Source of the DNA: Acanthornis magna
Taxonomy: Eukaryota > Chordata > Aves > Passeriformes > Acanthizidae
DNA: 64,000 bases
NCBI GenBank assembly: GCA_036785705.1
Contig: JAWUZG010000032.1
Location: forward strand, 11,116,001-11,180,000
Reading direction: 5' to 3'
Part shown: positions 38,741-51,476 of the stretch, one piece after another
How positions within the stretch are numbered: position 1 is the first letter of the stretch
How the letters are laid out: every line of letters begins with the position of its first letter
Translations under genes and position numbers: made by a program
Notes under the pieces: model-generated
What the model was told of the DNA's origin: nothing
Databases searched by the model: none
The model's input: the letters and a program-made list of their open reading frames with translations, nothing else

Positions 38741-39240
38741 AATGGCTGTTTTTTGTGCTGCTACAGTTTGTAGGAGTTTACAGTGAAAGAAAGACAGGGC
38801 CTGTTGGAGACAGGGCCATATATGCCAGGACCAAGTGGAGATGCTCCCTCACTGCCTGGACACAGGGAACAGGTTGGGGGACTTCCAGTGCAAGTTCCTC
38901 ACAGGTGGTACAGGTGCAATGGCAAGAAATGGTTCCAGTTGTTTTGAGAACCACAAACCAGCCTTGTGGCTTCCCAGGTGCCCTGCCATTCCCGGTGTTG
39001 GTACAGCAAGTCCTCTGGCTGCAACAGCAACTATTCTACAGAGCTTCCCAAGAAAGAATCTGCGGTTTTCTGTGGCTGCAGATTTTGCTGCTGGGCACAA
39101 CTGGGTCTGCAATGCAGAAACTTGTTAGAACAAAATCTGGTTTGGATTGTAGCTGGCCTGTCTGAGGAGATTTCTCCTTCAGCAGATGGTAATAATTTTT
39201 TACCAAACATTGCAGAATTAGACATTTACTGAAAGACACA
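38741..39240 (+). other. GC-richer segment after LTR; possible internal ERV remnant
   Basis: Just right of the LTR-like element, 'aggtatcagcagga' resembles the start of a leucine-tRNA type primer-binding site (TGGTACCAG...). The next 500 bp are richer in GC than the flanks and hold an open frame of 163 codons (38674-39165). That frame begins inside the LTR R/U5 region and shows no recognisable gag, protease or polymerase motif. Overlapping frames exist on both strands. It may be a decayed 5' internal region of the provirus or unrelated unique DNA. I do not call a gene. Confidence 0.25.
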
Positions 39241-40850
39241 TGGTCACTGCATGGTAACCACGTGCATCTCTTGCTTGACTAGCACTGCCAAAACCTTATA
39301 GTACCCTGCTTTCCATTTGCCTCAACTTTGGGTCCAGAGTGGGGCTTGCACAGATTTCTCCTACTAAACTTGACATTGCACAGATTTAAAAGCCAGAATG
39401 CTCAAGTGTTAGCAGCAAATTTTGTAAAACCCTTTCCTCAGATCCGCTCACTAATGACAGCCAAAACTGCTGGTTCTTCAGCTGGGGGATGTCACTGAGT
39501 TCAAGAAAGAGCACAGAGCACTATGAATCTCTTTTTGGAATTTCAAACCTTATGCTTTATATTGTAAGATTTTTGAATCCTTTTCAAAGTCCTGATGTCA
39601 AGAACAGTGTTGATGTCAGCACACACAAGGAAACAGTGCTAAATGCATTCTGCTCACCAGGTATACAATCTTACACGCCACAAACCCGGCCTTAGACATC
39701 AAGCCATAGCCAAACAGAAAAGACAAGAAAAAAGTTGCATGCACTTTAAGGAGCAAACCTTTACAAAATTTAAACTCTGATGTTGGCAACTTCTTATGTC
39801 AGAGAAAAAAAGGTACTAAATAAGAGTTTGATTTGAATTCTGTAACAACACTGATAGTAAAATATAAGAACAAACAAACTTTGGGACTTTAAATTTGTTG
39901 TTTCTTACTTCTCTAAATTATTTAGCACACTACAAAAAATGATGATAATTTTAAAAAATGGAGAAAAAAGTTGCCAGATGAAGAAAACAACAAGAAACAT
40001 CACTTCAGAAGATGGCTGCTATTTAGTTAAAATAATTTAGTTGAAAGGGAAGTTGAATCCTTCCCTTATGTAATTAGAAATGAATGTTTCTTTTGCAGAA
40101 AACCTATGGAGTTTTTAGGTCAAGTTAAATGATAACAACTGTGTTCTGTACGCTTTGTACTACTCTTGTAGAAAAACTGTTAGTAGTCTTTGTCAGCAAT
40201 ATGGTGATGGATGAGGCTGAATCCTAAAGTATAAAAATCTCAAGCTGGAGATGAAAAGCATCATATAAAACTGATGACCATGTAAATACTTACATGCTAA
40301 CGGCATAGCTGTTTGTACAGAGTTTTGGCAGCTGTTTATTAAAGAAATGGACAGGACTGTCATTCCTTTCTGCTTTAGGATCCACGTGGTGCCTGAAATC
40401 AGTGTGTGGGGGAAGAGGAGCATTCCAGGGAGGAGTCAATTATGGGGATGAAAGAAATGTGCTGGGAAGATCCACATGAGAACAGCATCAGCAGGGCTAG
40501 AAGGAGGGATTAATTGACACTTGGTGGAGTTAGAGCCTTTCCACATATTTCTGTTTTGGACATACCCCTACTCTGCTGAATGTGTACATGCTCGCGCCTG
40601 TCTCTGCCTTTTCCCTGAACAGACCAAATGATGTGAGCGACCTTGCAAAAGAAAACGCAACATTGAGATGGAACCACTAAGTAATGCAGCTGTGGAATTC
40701 TCTACACAAATGTTCCTGTAAAGTTTTAGTGCAAGAGTATCATCTGTATTTTCATAAATGTTTCCTACTCTGAGAAAAGAAAATTGATAGAGCTAAGCCA
40801 CAAAGTGTGCAGGGGAATGATTAAACCCTCCAGAAAGAGATTTTACTAAA
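39241..40850. other. Unique non-coding stretch
   Basis: Nothing recognisable is seen beyond AT-rich sequence and short chance frames. Confidence 0.5.
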
Positions 40851-40899
40851 AATGAATGAATGAATGAATGAATGAATGAATGAATGAAGGAATGAATGA
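40851..40899. repeat. (AATG)n microsatellite
   Basis: About a dozen AATG units with one AAGG interruption near 40887. The minus-strand frame over it ends in a repeated HSFI pattern derived from the repeat. Confidence 0.93.
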
Positions 40900-43800
40900 G
40901 TGCATAAGCTGAGAACCCTGCTTTTGGCAAACATACCTGCAAGTATGAAACTGTATTGAAAAAGGAGTGGTGCTGGGGGTAATAGGCTCCTTATTCTTTG
41001 AAAGGAGGTATTTCACTTCAATGACTGAGCCTGGTGCGTCTGCCTCAGGGTGGGAATTCCTCACATGGTGAACCAAAACCAAGAACACCCAGATCCAGAT
41101 GGAAATTTGGGACAGAAAGCAAAGGTAACCTAGCCAGTCACAACTGCCTTGGAGGGACAATTGGTTGCTCAAACAGTGTGGACTTAAGACTGAATGCTGA
41201 ATGAATAGGAAAAACAATCATAATTCAGATATGTCTTACCTTATTTTTAATAAAAACAAATTTCTACTTTATTTGAAAGGATTTTCTTTATTTGAAGAAA
41301 TAAGTAAATAAAACTCAGGGAAAATATTAAAATATGTTGGGGGAAACAAACTTTAACAATTCCACATGTTTTTAAGATATTACTAAAAGATGCCAAATCT
41401 GCTAAAATACAGTGTAAGATTTTTGTGTGTATTGTGCCTTGCTCAACATTTCAGATAATTCAGAGTGCTCAGGCATTCTAATGACAAACAGACTTGATTA
41501 AATGAGAAAAGGATGTAAATGTCATTGGCAACTACTTATTTCCTTAGAACAATCATACCAACACACAAAAAGTAAAATCCTTTTGTTCAATTTTATTTTA
41601 TTTATTTATAATATTTATTATTTTTGTTTTGTTTAAAACAATGTCCCATATTGTTCTGAGTGAGCAGATGTCTTGAGAAGGGTTCACAACATCAATTTAT
41701 ATCACTATTTAGTTTTTTCTTACTATTGTAAAAATTCTATATATATTTAGCATATTTGAAAACCAAGCAATTTTTGGTGCCTAACTTTAGAAAATGATGT
41801 TTTGTTGTTTTATGAGTCATTTCATTGCATGGTAAGTTAAAGAAAAAGGCCACATTATAAATATAGGATTGAATATGCAGCATATAGCTCTTCATTTTTA
41901 CAAGTATTTCTCTTACACTCAGTAGACCTTTCTGCTGGATTTCAGTACTTTGCAACTTAACACCGACTTATCATTCTGTGATAACACATCAATGACAGGA
42001 AAGAGTTGAGGCTTTTCTTGTTTGTTGTAAGCAAAAAGAGAAAAAAACATAAAAGGCATACATAAACATTTAGAAATTGATACATTTAACTAGTACACAT
42101 TTTTTTAGGTCTATAGCTTCTCTCAATCAAATGTGTTTCTTCATTGAATTCTGCATAGTCTCATTGACAAGTCTAGAGAGAAATATGCTCAGAAGAAAAT
42201 AATTCCAGCATAGGAACAACTAACTTGGAGCTACCTGGGGAAAACAAAGAGAGAAAAAGGAAAGACATTTCACATCTTTGCAAAGATCCTAGCACAGTGG
42301 TACATGAGTTTTAGCTGCCGCCCTTGCCACTGCAATGCTAAAAAGTGATGACTAGTGAAGACTGTTGTATGGTGCAATGCCTAATTGAAGAAGCACATCT
42401 TGCAATGTCCTCATGTCTCATGCGGCAGCTCACTAAAACAATTGGACTCAGTCTGTTCTGTGGTTAATTGACATTCTGAACTAACAGCCCTTCAGTGGAT
42501 GCTCTGTCCTAATTAAAAAAAGGTTTTCAAACAGTTTCTACCACTGCATCCAAAGACTATATTGGCTACACAGTCAGTAGAAATGCTTCTCACAACTGTG
42601 CTTACAAAGCACATTACTTTTAGAGATGGCAGCAAGTATCATTATCAGTCTGTAACAACCTAAATGTGTCTTCAGGGACAAAAATGAAACTTTTAAATTA
42701 AACAAGTAACAACTAAAGTTGGTCACCTTTTAAAGATGCACTGTAATCTCAGTTGACTGTTTAATTTGACATGTAGATCATATAAAGTTGGGTTTTTTTT
42801 AAAATCCTGAGTTTATAGTCTTTGTATTTCTAGATAGGCACTAAAAACATGGTAGTGCAGATGAGGAGTTTTTACAGATACAGCGTTAATTATAATTTCC
42901 AGTGGGGAACATCTGTACTTCCCATGTTAGTAGATCAGTGTGAAAGGGGAGTTGTCTGTTTGTTTACAGATATTTATTTACCTTGTCCTCTAGCCATGAT
43001 TCTGGGAGGACTTAATATGTTTGTGTAACCATAAAGGCTCAATCCAACAGTTCTTATCCTGACAGCTTCTGTTGTATAACCAAAAGTGTCTACGACCAGC
43101 CAATATGTGCAATAGAACTACAAGAAACAAGAGTTGAGGTAGAATGTCTCTGTTATGTTGTTTCATTCCATTATATTATAAAATTGGGTTTGCATCTTCT
43201 CACAATTTCTGTGCGAGTTCACCCCACTAATAATGGGATAATGGGGGTTAATGGGGATAATCCCACAGTCAAAGAAAAAATCCAACTTTTAGAGCATTGC
43301 TATTTTGAACATTCAAAGGATGACTGATAGTTTCCATAATATTCTAAGTGATTACACACATGACAGAGAGGTAACTCCTCTGAACTGTAAGGAGGTGAGA
43401 CCGGCAATATTTCTGTGGGGGAGTTCTGTGCTAAAAAGCACTAGAAGCAGCATTTATTGCACCTGAAAATGAGAGGTATGGGGCACATGAAGGCAATAAG
43501 AAAATCTCCTGACACTGCACAAAAGACAGCAGAATGCAGCAGGCAAGCAGCGTGCAGAAAGACAGAGAGGATACGTGGCTGAGAAGAGGAAGAAGGCTTT
43601 CATTCTTACTGCTGACCTATGCGCTGTTGGAAGACTCTGCAACCATTTGGAAAGATTCTTGATGACTTTTGGATGCTCTTTTTAATGAGTTTTTTAAACA
43701 ATTGGGATCTCTTGCTTTCAGAGCAAGATGAATATAAGCCAGGCCGCAGGGTCTCCATGTACCTTGAAGCAAGACCTTGAATCATCGGGCTGGTGCACGT

Positions 43801-46800
43801 GGTTTATTCCTTGGGACAGGGAGGAGCTGTGGGATACTGACTGTCTGCTGGGCAAATGTTTATGATGTGCTTCTGCACTTACCACTCTTTGTTTTGACTC
43901 CATAGGATAGCAGAGGGAATATTAATATCTGAGCTGTGGTTTTCACCTTTTGATTACTGGAAGAAAGGTAAATATTTCTGACTATTGTCTAAACCAGAGT
44001 GAAAGGGTGATGTTCAATAATTTGTTGAAATATGATTTCAGCTTGGGAGAACTTTTGTGACAGTGGGCACAGGCTGTCACACAGCATGGGTGGCTTCAGG
44101 AGGCGCTCCCTTTCTTGTTTAAGGCAGGCAGCTGTGAACTTTGAAAAGCTGTGCCAATGGGCTAAAAATATACAAGTGTTTAATGATTTCAAATGAGAAA
44201 TGTAGTACAGTATTTGTATGGAAATAACTCTAGAGACACCAAAAGACCTAATCGTCAATAATTCTTAGGATCTGGAAATTAAACCAGACTTTCTGTGATG
44301 CAAAAGCATACTTAGCCATTTGGCTTCTCCTGTCTTCATAAAGCCCTGGAACCCCAAGCCCCATAGGTGTAATAGCTTTGATTTCACTGAACTTAAGCTA
44401 CCTAACTGTGATGTGTGTTAGGACATTGTTCCTAAGACAATACTTAGAGGAAAGTTATAGGCCATTTATTAGAAAAAAATTCTTTTTGTCTTGGAACTAC
44501 CCATTGCAATTTTATCCTTGTTTCAACTGTCTAACGGTGTATTCAAAGATCAGTTTTTACTAAATACTATTTGTCATTTTTCCACTTGAGTCTTTAACTT
44601 TGTTCATTCCATCTCCAACTTCTGTGGGATTTTACTTCAAAGAAAGTGTCTTGTCTGTAGTTAGTCCAATGATAAGGCAGGAGGCAGTAAATGTACAAGT
44701 GAAAAAAAATATCTTGGAAGTAAAAAAAAAAGTATTGCTAAGTGGGGATCTGCTGGAGAGCTCTAATATGACCAGGAAAAGCACTGTTGGAAAAAATTCA
44801 GGGAAGGAGAAATAGGGACTGGTGCCAGGTACTGTAAGTGCAAAGACTCAGGATAGATGTGCAGCCAGTGAAGTGTCAGTGCCATTGGTGTGGAAAGCAG
44901 CCACTTAAAGCTGTGATGTGGCAGGGGATCAGAGACTACTGCTGCTGCAGCTCCATGCAGGGAAGAAGCTACAACACAGAACAGTAGGGCTCTGTCACAC
45001 AGGCTTGAAGGCTTGCCTGGGTTGTCAATCAACCTTGAAAAAAAGTGTTCTGCTGCTAGATGACTGTACTATACTCTCTTTAAAATCTGGAAACATTTTT
45101 AAGAGATAACTCTGCCTTTTTTCTCACCACCCTGCCACCCCTCTTGCCCACCACCCCTGCCCCCCCCCCAAAAAAAAAAAAGGGAAATAGGAATGAGATG
45201 ACCATTTTAGTTTTCACAAAAATATGAATTTTGTTTTGGTTGGATCATCAAAGAAGAGATATTGTTTACACCTATTTTAAAATGTGCATAGTTTTGTGTG
45301 GATTAGTGGAACCCAGATGATGAAAATGTCTATTTGCATAGGCTTCCAAATGGCAGGATGTTTGTCCAGATTTGTTTATGGTAATCATTTCCGCTGACCT
45401 GTGGATTTGTATGCTTGAGGTTTTATTTAAAAGGCAGAAGCTGACTTAGTTGCATTGGACAGCTGACTGAAATCATGAGTTTTGTTTTCATAGTCAAAGA
45501 TCTTCTCCAATGCCTCTCTCATCCTCATTTGGGACTGAATTTCTTTCCTCTGTCATTAAATGCCATGGATAGGGCCAGCAGGGGAGGGAAAATGACTATA
45601 CCCATCATTTTATTGCTTTGTTTATGAAATTATTCAAGACTGATTCATATTGTTAAGGTTTTAAGGGCTTGAACATACAAGATCATCATTGCTTATTTTC
45701 CACTGAGGCCTGTGGGAGCTTAGAGAAGGTGCCAGATTTCAGCTTTCACCCTAAGCAAAAATGATGATACAATTTCAAACCTATTCATCAGTATATGACA
45801 AGAGAAAAGAAGTATGTCAAACATACTCATTACTGATATTGAACAGAAGTAAACAATTCAGTGCATACATAAGAGTGGGCACAAAACTTGGAGGTAAATT
45901 CAGATATTGGGAAGCAATATGAGTTTTGTGTATCTCTGGAAATAATCAAGAAATCAGCTGAAATGTTTTTGTGAAAATATCTGTTAAAATTGACAGGATT
46001 TAGAAAAGACATTCAGGTTTTTGAAAGCCTGACTGAAAAAGTGACTGACTAGAAGAATTCAATTTACTTAGTTTATCCAGGGCAAGGTTGAAAAGTTCAG
46101 CAGGAATCTCTTGCAAAATATAATACATGACTCATAAACCTAAGAGAAAAAGGAAAATAGAGTTAAATTAACTCTCACTCACAGAAAAAAAGTCATCAGC
46201 ACTTTTAAAATTTAAGCACTCACTATTTAACTTGTGTTGGCTAAAAGTTGATATTTGATACTATTTAGACGTTATATATATAAAATATAAACAAATATAT
46301 ATATGAAAAACTTACACTTTTTTGGTAAAGAAGTATATATAAATGTATCGATACGTATCTGTATACCTAAACATTTAATCTTTTATTGTTAATGCTGCAA
46401 ACTTGTGGTGTTTAAGTGACATGGTCTCTGGAAAAATTATGTAAGGCTACATTGTCCTTAGCACAACATAAGTAGTAAAGGTAAACATAAAGGTGAGATA
46501 CTATTATGTTTAGGACAGATAACCGGCAAAATTAATGAGTATGAGCTAGTAGAACATGAGACTGCAGATGCTGTTCACTTAGAAAGATAGCTGAAATTTT
46601 ACCACAATTTAAGTAATTTATTTTAGATCTGTTTTGCACTATAGGATCAAAATCTGTCAGCAGAAGACAATGTTTCATCATTGTATACTGGGTTTTTTCA
46701 GCTTAATTATTGACAGCCAATTTTCTTTACCCCATATTTATCAAGTGTCAAACCAATGAGGAAGGGATCACGCAGTGCATATGGCAAAACTCTGTTATTT

Positions 46801-47560
46801 TCCAATTCAATATAGCTGGGGAGAACTTACAGCAGGAAAATATTGATTTCTGAAAGTTTTTCCTATATTTTCGGTGCCAGATTATTGTCAGGGGGCTCCA
46901 TACGCTTTTCTTTGTATTTTGACATTTGAGTTCAGAGCTGGTTACATACTTGAACACCAAGAGCCAATAAAAACAACTAAATCTGGGATGCATTACGACT
47001 ATAAAGGCACAAGCACTGGAAAAGCTGCAGCCATTGTGCACAACCACGGTCTACTGTATCCTCAGGTGTGGTTATAAAATATTATGTTTATCATGCAGGG
47101 TATTATGTTATTCACTATAATACTAATAGCTTATCAAATTAATTCAAAACATATTCACTACTTATCCTAGAGAGAAGAAAATTTGTAAAGTTTTTTCATT
47201 AGCTCTGAACCATTTGAGTTAATTTTGCGATATTGATGTAGTTTCTGTCAGATGGCACATTGCTTTACACTTCAGAATATTTATTTTTTCTATTCCATTG
47301 TCCATATAATTTTGGAAAGCAATTTCTTAATTCCTTTAATATCTGTCATTGCCAGATGAGTATCTATCAAAAAGAGTTTTTCATTAAGATGTATTTTTTT
47401 TTTTCTACAATATTGGACATGATTTAATATTTTTTTTAAAAAAAATCTCCCTTACTTATGGTACTATATAGGTATGCATTTGTGTCATTTGTATATACAA
47501 TGAAATTTTAAAAGCATTTTGTTAGTAAACCTGCCAAGTAGTTCAGCTTGGACAGCATTA
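40900..47560. other. Unique AT-rich non-coding stretch
   Basis: No gene is supported over about 6.6 kb. Simple-sequence spots include a T/TTTA-rich tract at 41585-41640, a C-run joined to an A-run at 45163-45181, TA-rich runs at 46270-46340, and T-runs followed by A-runs at 47390-47450. The text at 42400-42560 contains several TTAATT/CCTAATTA motifs and could be a regulatory element, unproven. Frames at 46748-47047 (minus) and 46874-47077 (plus) overlap and show no domain. Confidence 0.5.
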
Positions 47561-47564
47561 GAAA

Positions 47565-47690
47565 ACCCAAACAAACAAAACTAACAAACAAAACAGACAA
47601 CCCCCAAACAAAAAACCAAAAACTACAACTCCCAAACAAACAAACAAAAACTGCAACTCCCCCAAAATAAAAAAAACAAACCCAACGCTG
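47565..47690. repeat. AAAC-rich low-complexity tract
   Basis: AAAC, AACA and CCCAAAC units are repeated irregularly. The segment 'aaaaactacaactcccaaac' recurs as 'aaaaactgcaactccccca', suggesting an internal duplication of about 35 bp. The minus-strand frame of G, F, V and L residues over it is an artefact. Confidence 0.85.
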
Positions 47691-50600
47691 TAGTTCAGTC
47701 TTCTCCATAACAGAAATTCTGCCTAAGCAGCATTAACGATGCAAACCAAAACCTGTAGAAAACTGCTGTTACCTCAGCAGCAAACTGTCTCTGAGCCCTG
47801 AGACTGAGGCATATGTCATGAAGAGGACAGCAAAGGCAAGAGCAGCTTCACAGAAATTAAATCATTGTATATGGAATAAAAAAAATCAGGTTACAAGCAA
47901 AGCTGCTACTGTATCGTGTAACTCTCATCACTGTTCTTCCAGAGTGCCTTCAGAAATCAGTGTACAAACAACACACCAAGCCTTTTGGTCAATTCCATAT
48001 GGAAGATCTTCCTGTCTTGTCTTTGACAATATAAGAATCTGGATAAACTCTAGAGAGGTGTCTTAGACCCTTGCCAAAATTTTGGCCATCTAAACAATGC
48101 TCTTGCAGGCTTGACTATGCTGGTCTGGGTATATGATAGACTTTGGACAATTAGCTGCACAAAGCCATTTTAAACAGATAATTAAAATACGTTGAGGAGC
48201 TGGGAATCAGGACAGGGAAATGAAGAAGGGTGCAATGAGGGAATGTTGCATAGCATCATGTTATTTATAAAAGGGCTATTTATATATTTATTCTAGCTAT
48301 TTATAGCTAGAGTATTTGCTGTAACAAAAAACATGTACTCTCAGAGTCTATAATCCAAAACCAAATTAACATTGTACTGGAAACTATAGTTATGTCTATG
48401 CACTGCTAATGTGTTAAGAAAACAAGACAACTTCCTCAACAGCTATATTGAAAAAGCTAAACCTCAGGCATCTTTGGGCACCTATTATCATGAATGAAAT
48501 TAAATGGAAGGTCTCTGCTAGAGCTTATGCTATCAAGGGGCTGTAGCATCACAAAACTGGAGAACTCCATCCATTTAAGAAGCAGGAAGCAACAGATTAA
48601 TGATGACCAGAGTGGATGTTCTCCAGGAAGAAACTCTAGCTACAACGCCCCTCATCCGTGTCTTTCTTTAGTGATTTTCCTTGACAGAATCATTACAGAG
48701 ATTTGTGAAAAGAACATGCCTTCCCAACACTTAATCCTCCCAGAAAAAAAAAAAGCCGCTATTAAATCAACACCCTCTTGAACATTAAACCTCTCCTTGT
48801 GTGCAGGAGATTTCATCATTTGGGAGCACTAGAAACAGCCTTCCTTAATTTGACACTGTGTGAATTAAAGTCAGTGATGAATTAATTTAATGTCAGACAA
48901 ATCTTCAAAAGGAAAAGAATTCTTTTGTTTTTAATTAGAACCTGCCTTTTCCAGATATTAAAATTTAGTTGCTTCAGCTTTCTCTAATTTACCACTGTAT
49001 TTTTGGAAGTGTATTTCTAAATATTTGCCAGTACATATATGGTCATGTCACTACTCCTCCTGGATTTGACATCTGTTTATACCACAGAGTGTATGTTCCA
49101 GTCTTCTTGTACTGGATGCAAAATACATTAAACAAATTAATTTCTTTCAGCTGTTCTAATGCCAATTTTTCTTCATACAAGTACCCCGGGTTTAGTCCTT
49201 TAATCTAGTTCCAGCTGAATAATCCATAAGAAAAAAGACAAGTTAGTTTCACATTTTCTCAAGGATGTCTGAATAAATAAATCTAATGTGATTTGCATTT
49301 AATATCAGGAATATACAAATATATTAGATACATTTTTTCACTTGTGAATAGCATACCAGAAAATTTTTCTACAGTGAGGCCAAGATTCAGAAAGATGTTT
49401 GGGCATATAATTCTTATTTCACAACTACAGGGTTATACCTATCAAGCACTTCAAGAATTCTGGCTACTCTTCACTCTTAGTTACCCAGAACCCTGTTACC
49501 TGTTTGGCATTTCAACTTTTCTTCTTTCTAGTCTCCCATTTTCCTTTCTAACTGCTCTCAACTGAAACTTCCCTCTTGGTTTGTTTCCCCAGCTAGAGAA
49601 GTGCTCATTTCCCCTGTAACTTCTAGTTTGGGTCATAGTCTTGACTCACAGAGAAAGAAAATATTAAGTTATAAGCAATAATAACCAATGCACCTTCCTG
49701 AGAATGTGCAAGGAAATTGAAACCCTTCAACATTATTTCCTTTGAAGAAAAGAAGATACTTATGGTCCACTGTTGCTTGTGTGCAAAATCACAAATACAC
49801 TCTGGTTTTTCTATCTGGGTAATTGAATAGCTTCCTGTACAAAAATTTGTGAAGTATTATCAATGTTTAAAGAAAACTTTAGAAATCCATATATATACAT
49901 ATATGTGTAGGTGCTTTTTAGAAATAACTTTAAATAAAACATAGGGCAATTACTAGATGCAACAACTGCAATAGGCATTTCTAAGTATAGTTCTCACTCA
50001 AAACTATTCACTCAAGTCCAATTGAATTTTACTCTATGTGATTTAGACTGAAAGAGTCCTTGTGTCCAAGTTTTACAGGAAAACATAAACAAAACATAGT
50101 TTTTCATGCCTAAGCCTACTACATAATGAATCATCTAATTAATTGCATATCTAATAGAAAAACCATTTTATATACATCAGTGGGATATCTGTTGAAACAC
50201 CATTGCTTCTGTGGCATTTTTGCTTACAGCTTTATTTGGGTCTGTATGGAATTTCATCTTTCAATCCAAATAGCTCCGCATGCCTGTGATCCCTCCTGTT
50301 TCTCTGTTTACTGTTGTACAGTTTATCTAAGGATCAAGTTACCTGAGAGTGTAAGCTCAGTGATGATCTCATGTCAAAATTCAGTACTTTTAAAGCAGTA
50401 TGGCATACCTGTAATGGGAATTGCTGTGTGGATCATTATACTGAAACAACAGAGAAATATTACGCTAGAAAACAAAGCTGTCCACATGTGAGCAATGTTC
50501 AGAGGGCCAAGCACAAAAAATGTTTTGTGACGAGCTCATTTTTGTCTGCTCATGCACAAGGGAATTGGCTGTCCCAGCTGTCAGCACTAGTGTTAACTAC

Positions 50601-51221
50601 TTGAACTGTAGTTATTTTCTAAACTCGAGTTGTACCTAGAAAAAGATCATTCACAACCACAGTTGTAGACAGAGACATACAACTGATCATGAAGTAATGA
50701 ACTCTTTATAGAGGAGCTGGCTGCTGGATCCAGTTCAGATAACTGTGCCTTGTAATTATTGACAACTTCCAAGCATGTGGGGGAGGAGATCTTGCAGAGC
50801 AAAGCTCTTCTCTGAGTTGTGACTTGCTGTGTTTCTGATCATTCATTCTGCGATGCTGTGTGATATTCCATACTTGTTGGAACTCTGTCACTTCCATGAC
50901 CTTTACAGCCCTGCAGACTTAATGAGCTCTGTGCTTCTCTAAGAATAGTCCAAAGAAACAAAACCCACAAACAAAACCCGCAAACTTGTTTCTTGACTTC
51001 CAAAGTGGGAAAAAATCCCAGCCAATCCCTGGTAAAATCCCCAAACCAATAAAAGGTGTAGGGAGCTCAAGCAACATAGAAAGGTAGGTCTATTTTATAC
51101 CTAGCATACATAGAGCATAAGATAAATAATATATATCCTTTTTATGAATGTAGCAAACTAAGCTACAGTTTTTGCAAGTCTTGCTACTGCCAATCCTTCT
51201 ACAGAGGCATGACAAGAACTA
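47691..51221. other. Unique non-coding stretch
   Basis: No gene is supported. The frame at 50126-50491 (plus, 121 codons) is the longest here outside repeats. It has no recognisable domain, and an overlapping frame at 50371 reads differently. TA-rich sequence lies near 49890. Confidence 0.5.
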
Positions 51222-51344
51222 CAGAACTGTTGTGGTTTGAGGGGATCTCTAGAGGTCCTCTTGCTCACCCGCCCTGCTGAAGCAGGGCCACCTAAAGCTG
51301 GTTGCCCTGAACCATATCTAGAACATGGTCATGGGCGTGTCTCT
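51222..51344 (-). mobile_element. CR1 LINE 3' fragment, minus strand
   Basis: The text 'ggggatctctagaggtcc', 'ccctgctgaagcagggcc', 'acctaaagctggttgcc' and 'accatatctagaacatgg' follows the reverse-complemented CR1 3' end from the tail inward. The tail is at the left, near 51222. The fragment is short, diverged and non-coding. Confidence 0.75.
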
Positions 51345-51476
51345 ATTCAATTGAAGGGCATTGAGATCCTGCTCCTTAGTGGGAGGTGTCCCTACCCGTG
51401 GCAGAGGGGATTGAGACTAGCTGATCTTTAAGGTCCCTTCCAGCCTTTAACATTCTATGATTCATTCCATGATTGT
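51345..51476 (+). mobile_element. CR1 LINE 3' fragment, plus strand
   Basis: The text 'tagtgggaggtgtccctacc', 'gtggcagagggg', 'actagctgatctttaagg' and 'tcccttccagcc' is followed by attctatgattcattccatg. This is the forward CR1 3' end with its characteristic octamer-like tail on the right. It abuts the opposite-strand CR1 at its left, so the two tails point outward. Confidence 0.85.

Noticed and set aside
38674..39165. 163-codon open frame as a possible gene
   Set aside because: It starts inside an LTR-like segment after the poly(A) signal, has no recognisable domain and is overlapped by frames on both strands. It is kept only as a possible proviral remnant.
50126..50491. 121-codon plus-strand frame
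   Set aside because: No recognisable motif or domain. AT-rich surroundings give such frames by chance, and another frame overlaps it.
51020..51060. Promoter-like pair of CCAAT boxes and AATAAAAGG
   Set aside because: The motifs are short and common in AT-rich DNA. No downstream poly(A) signal or LTR landmark was found.
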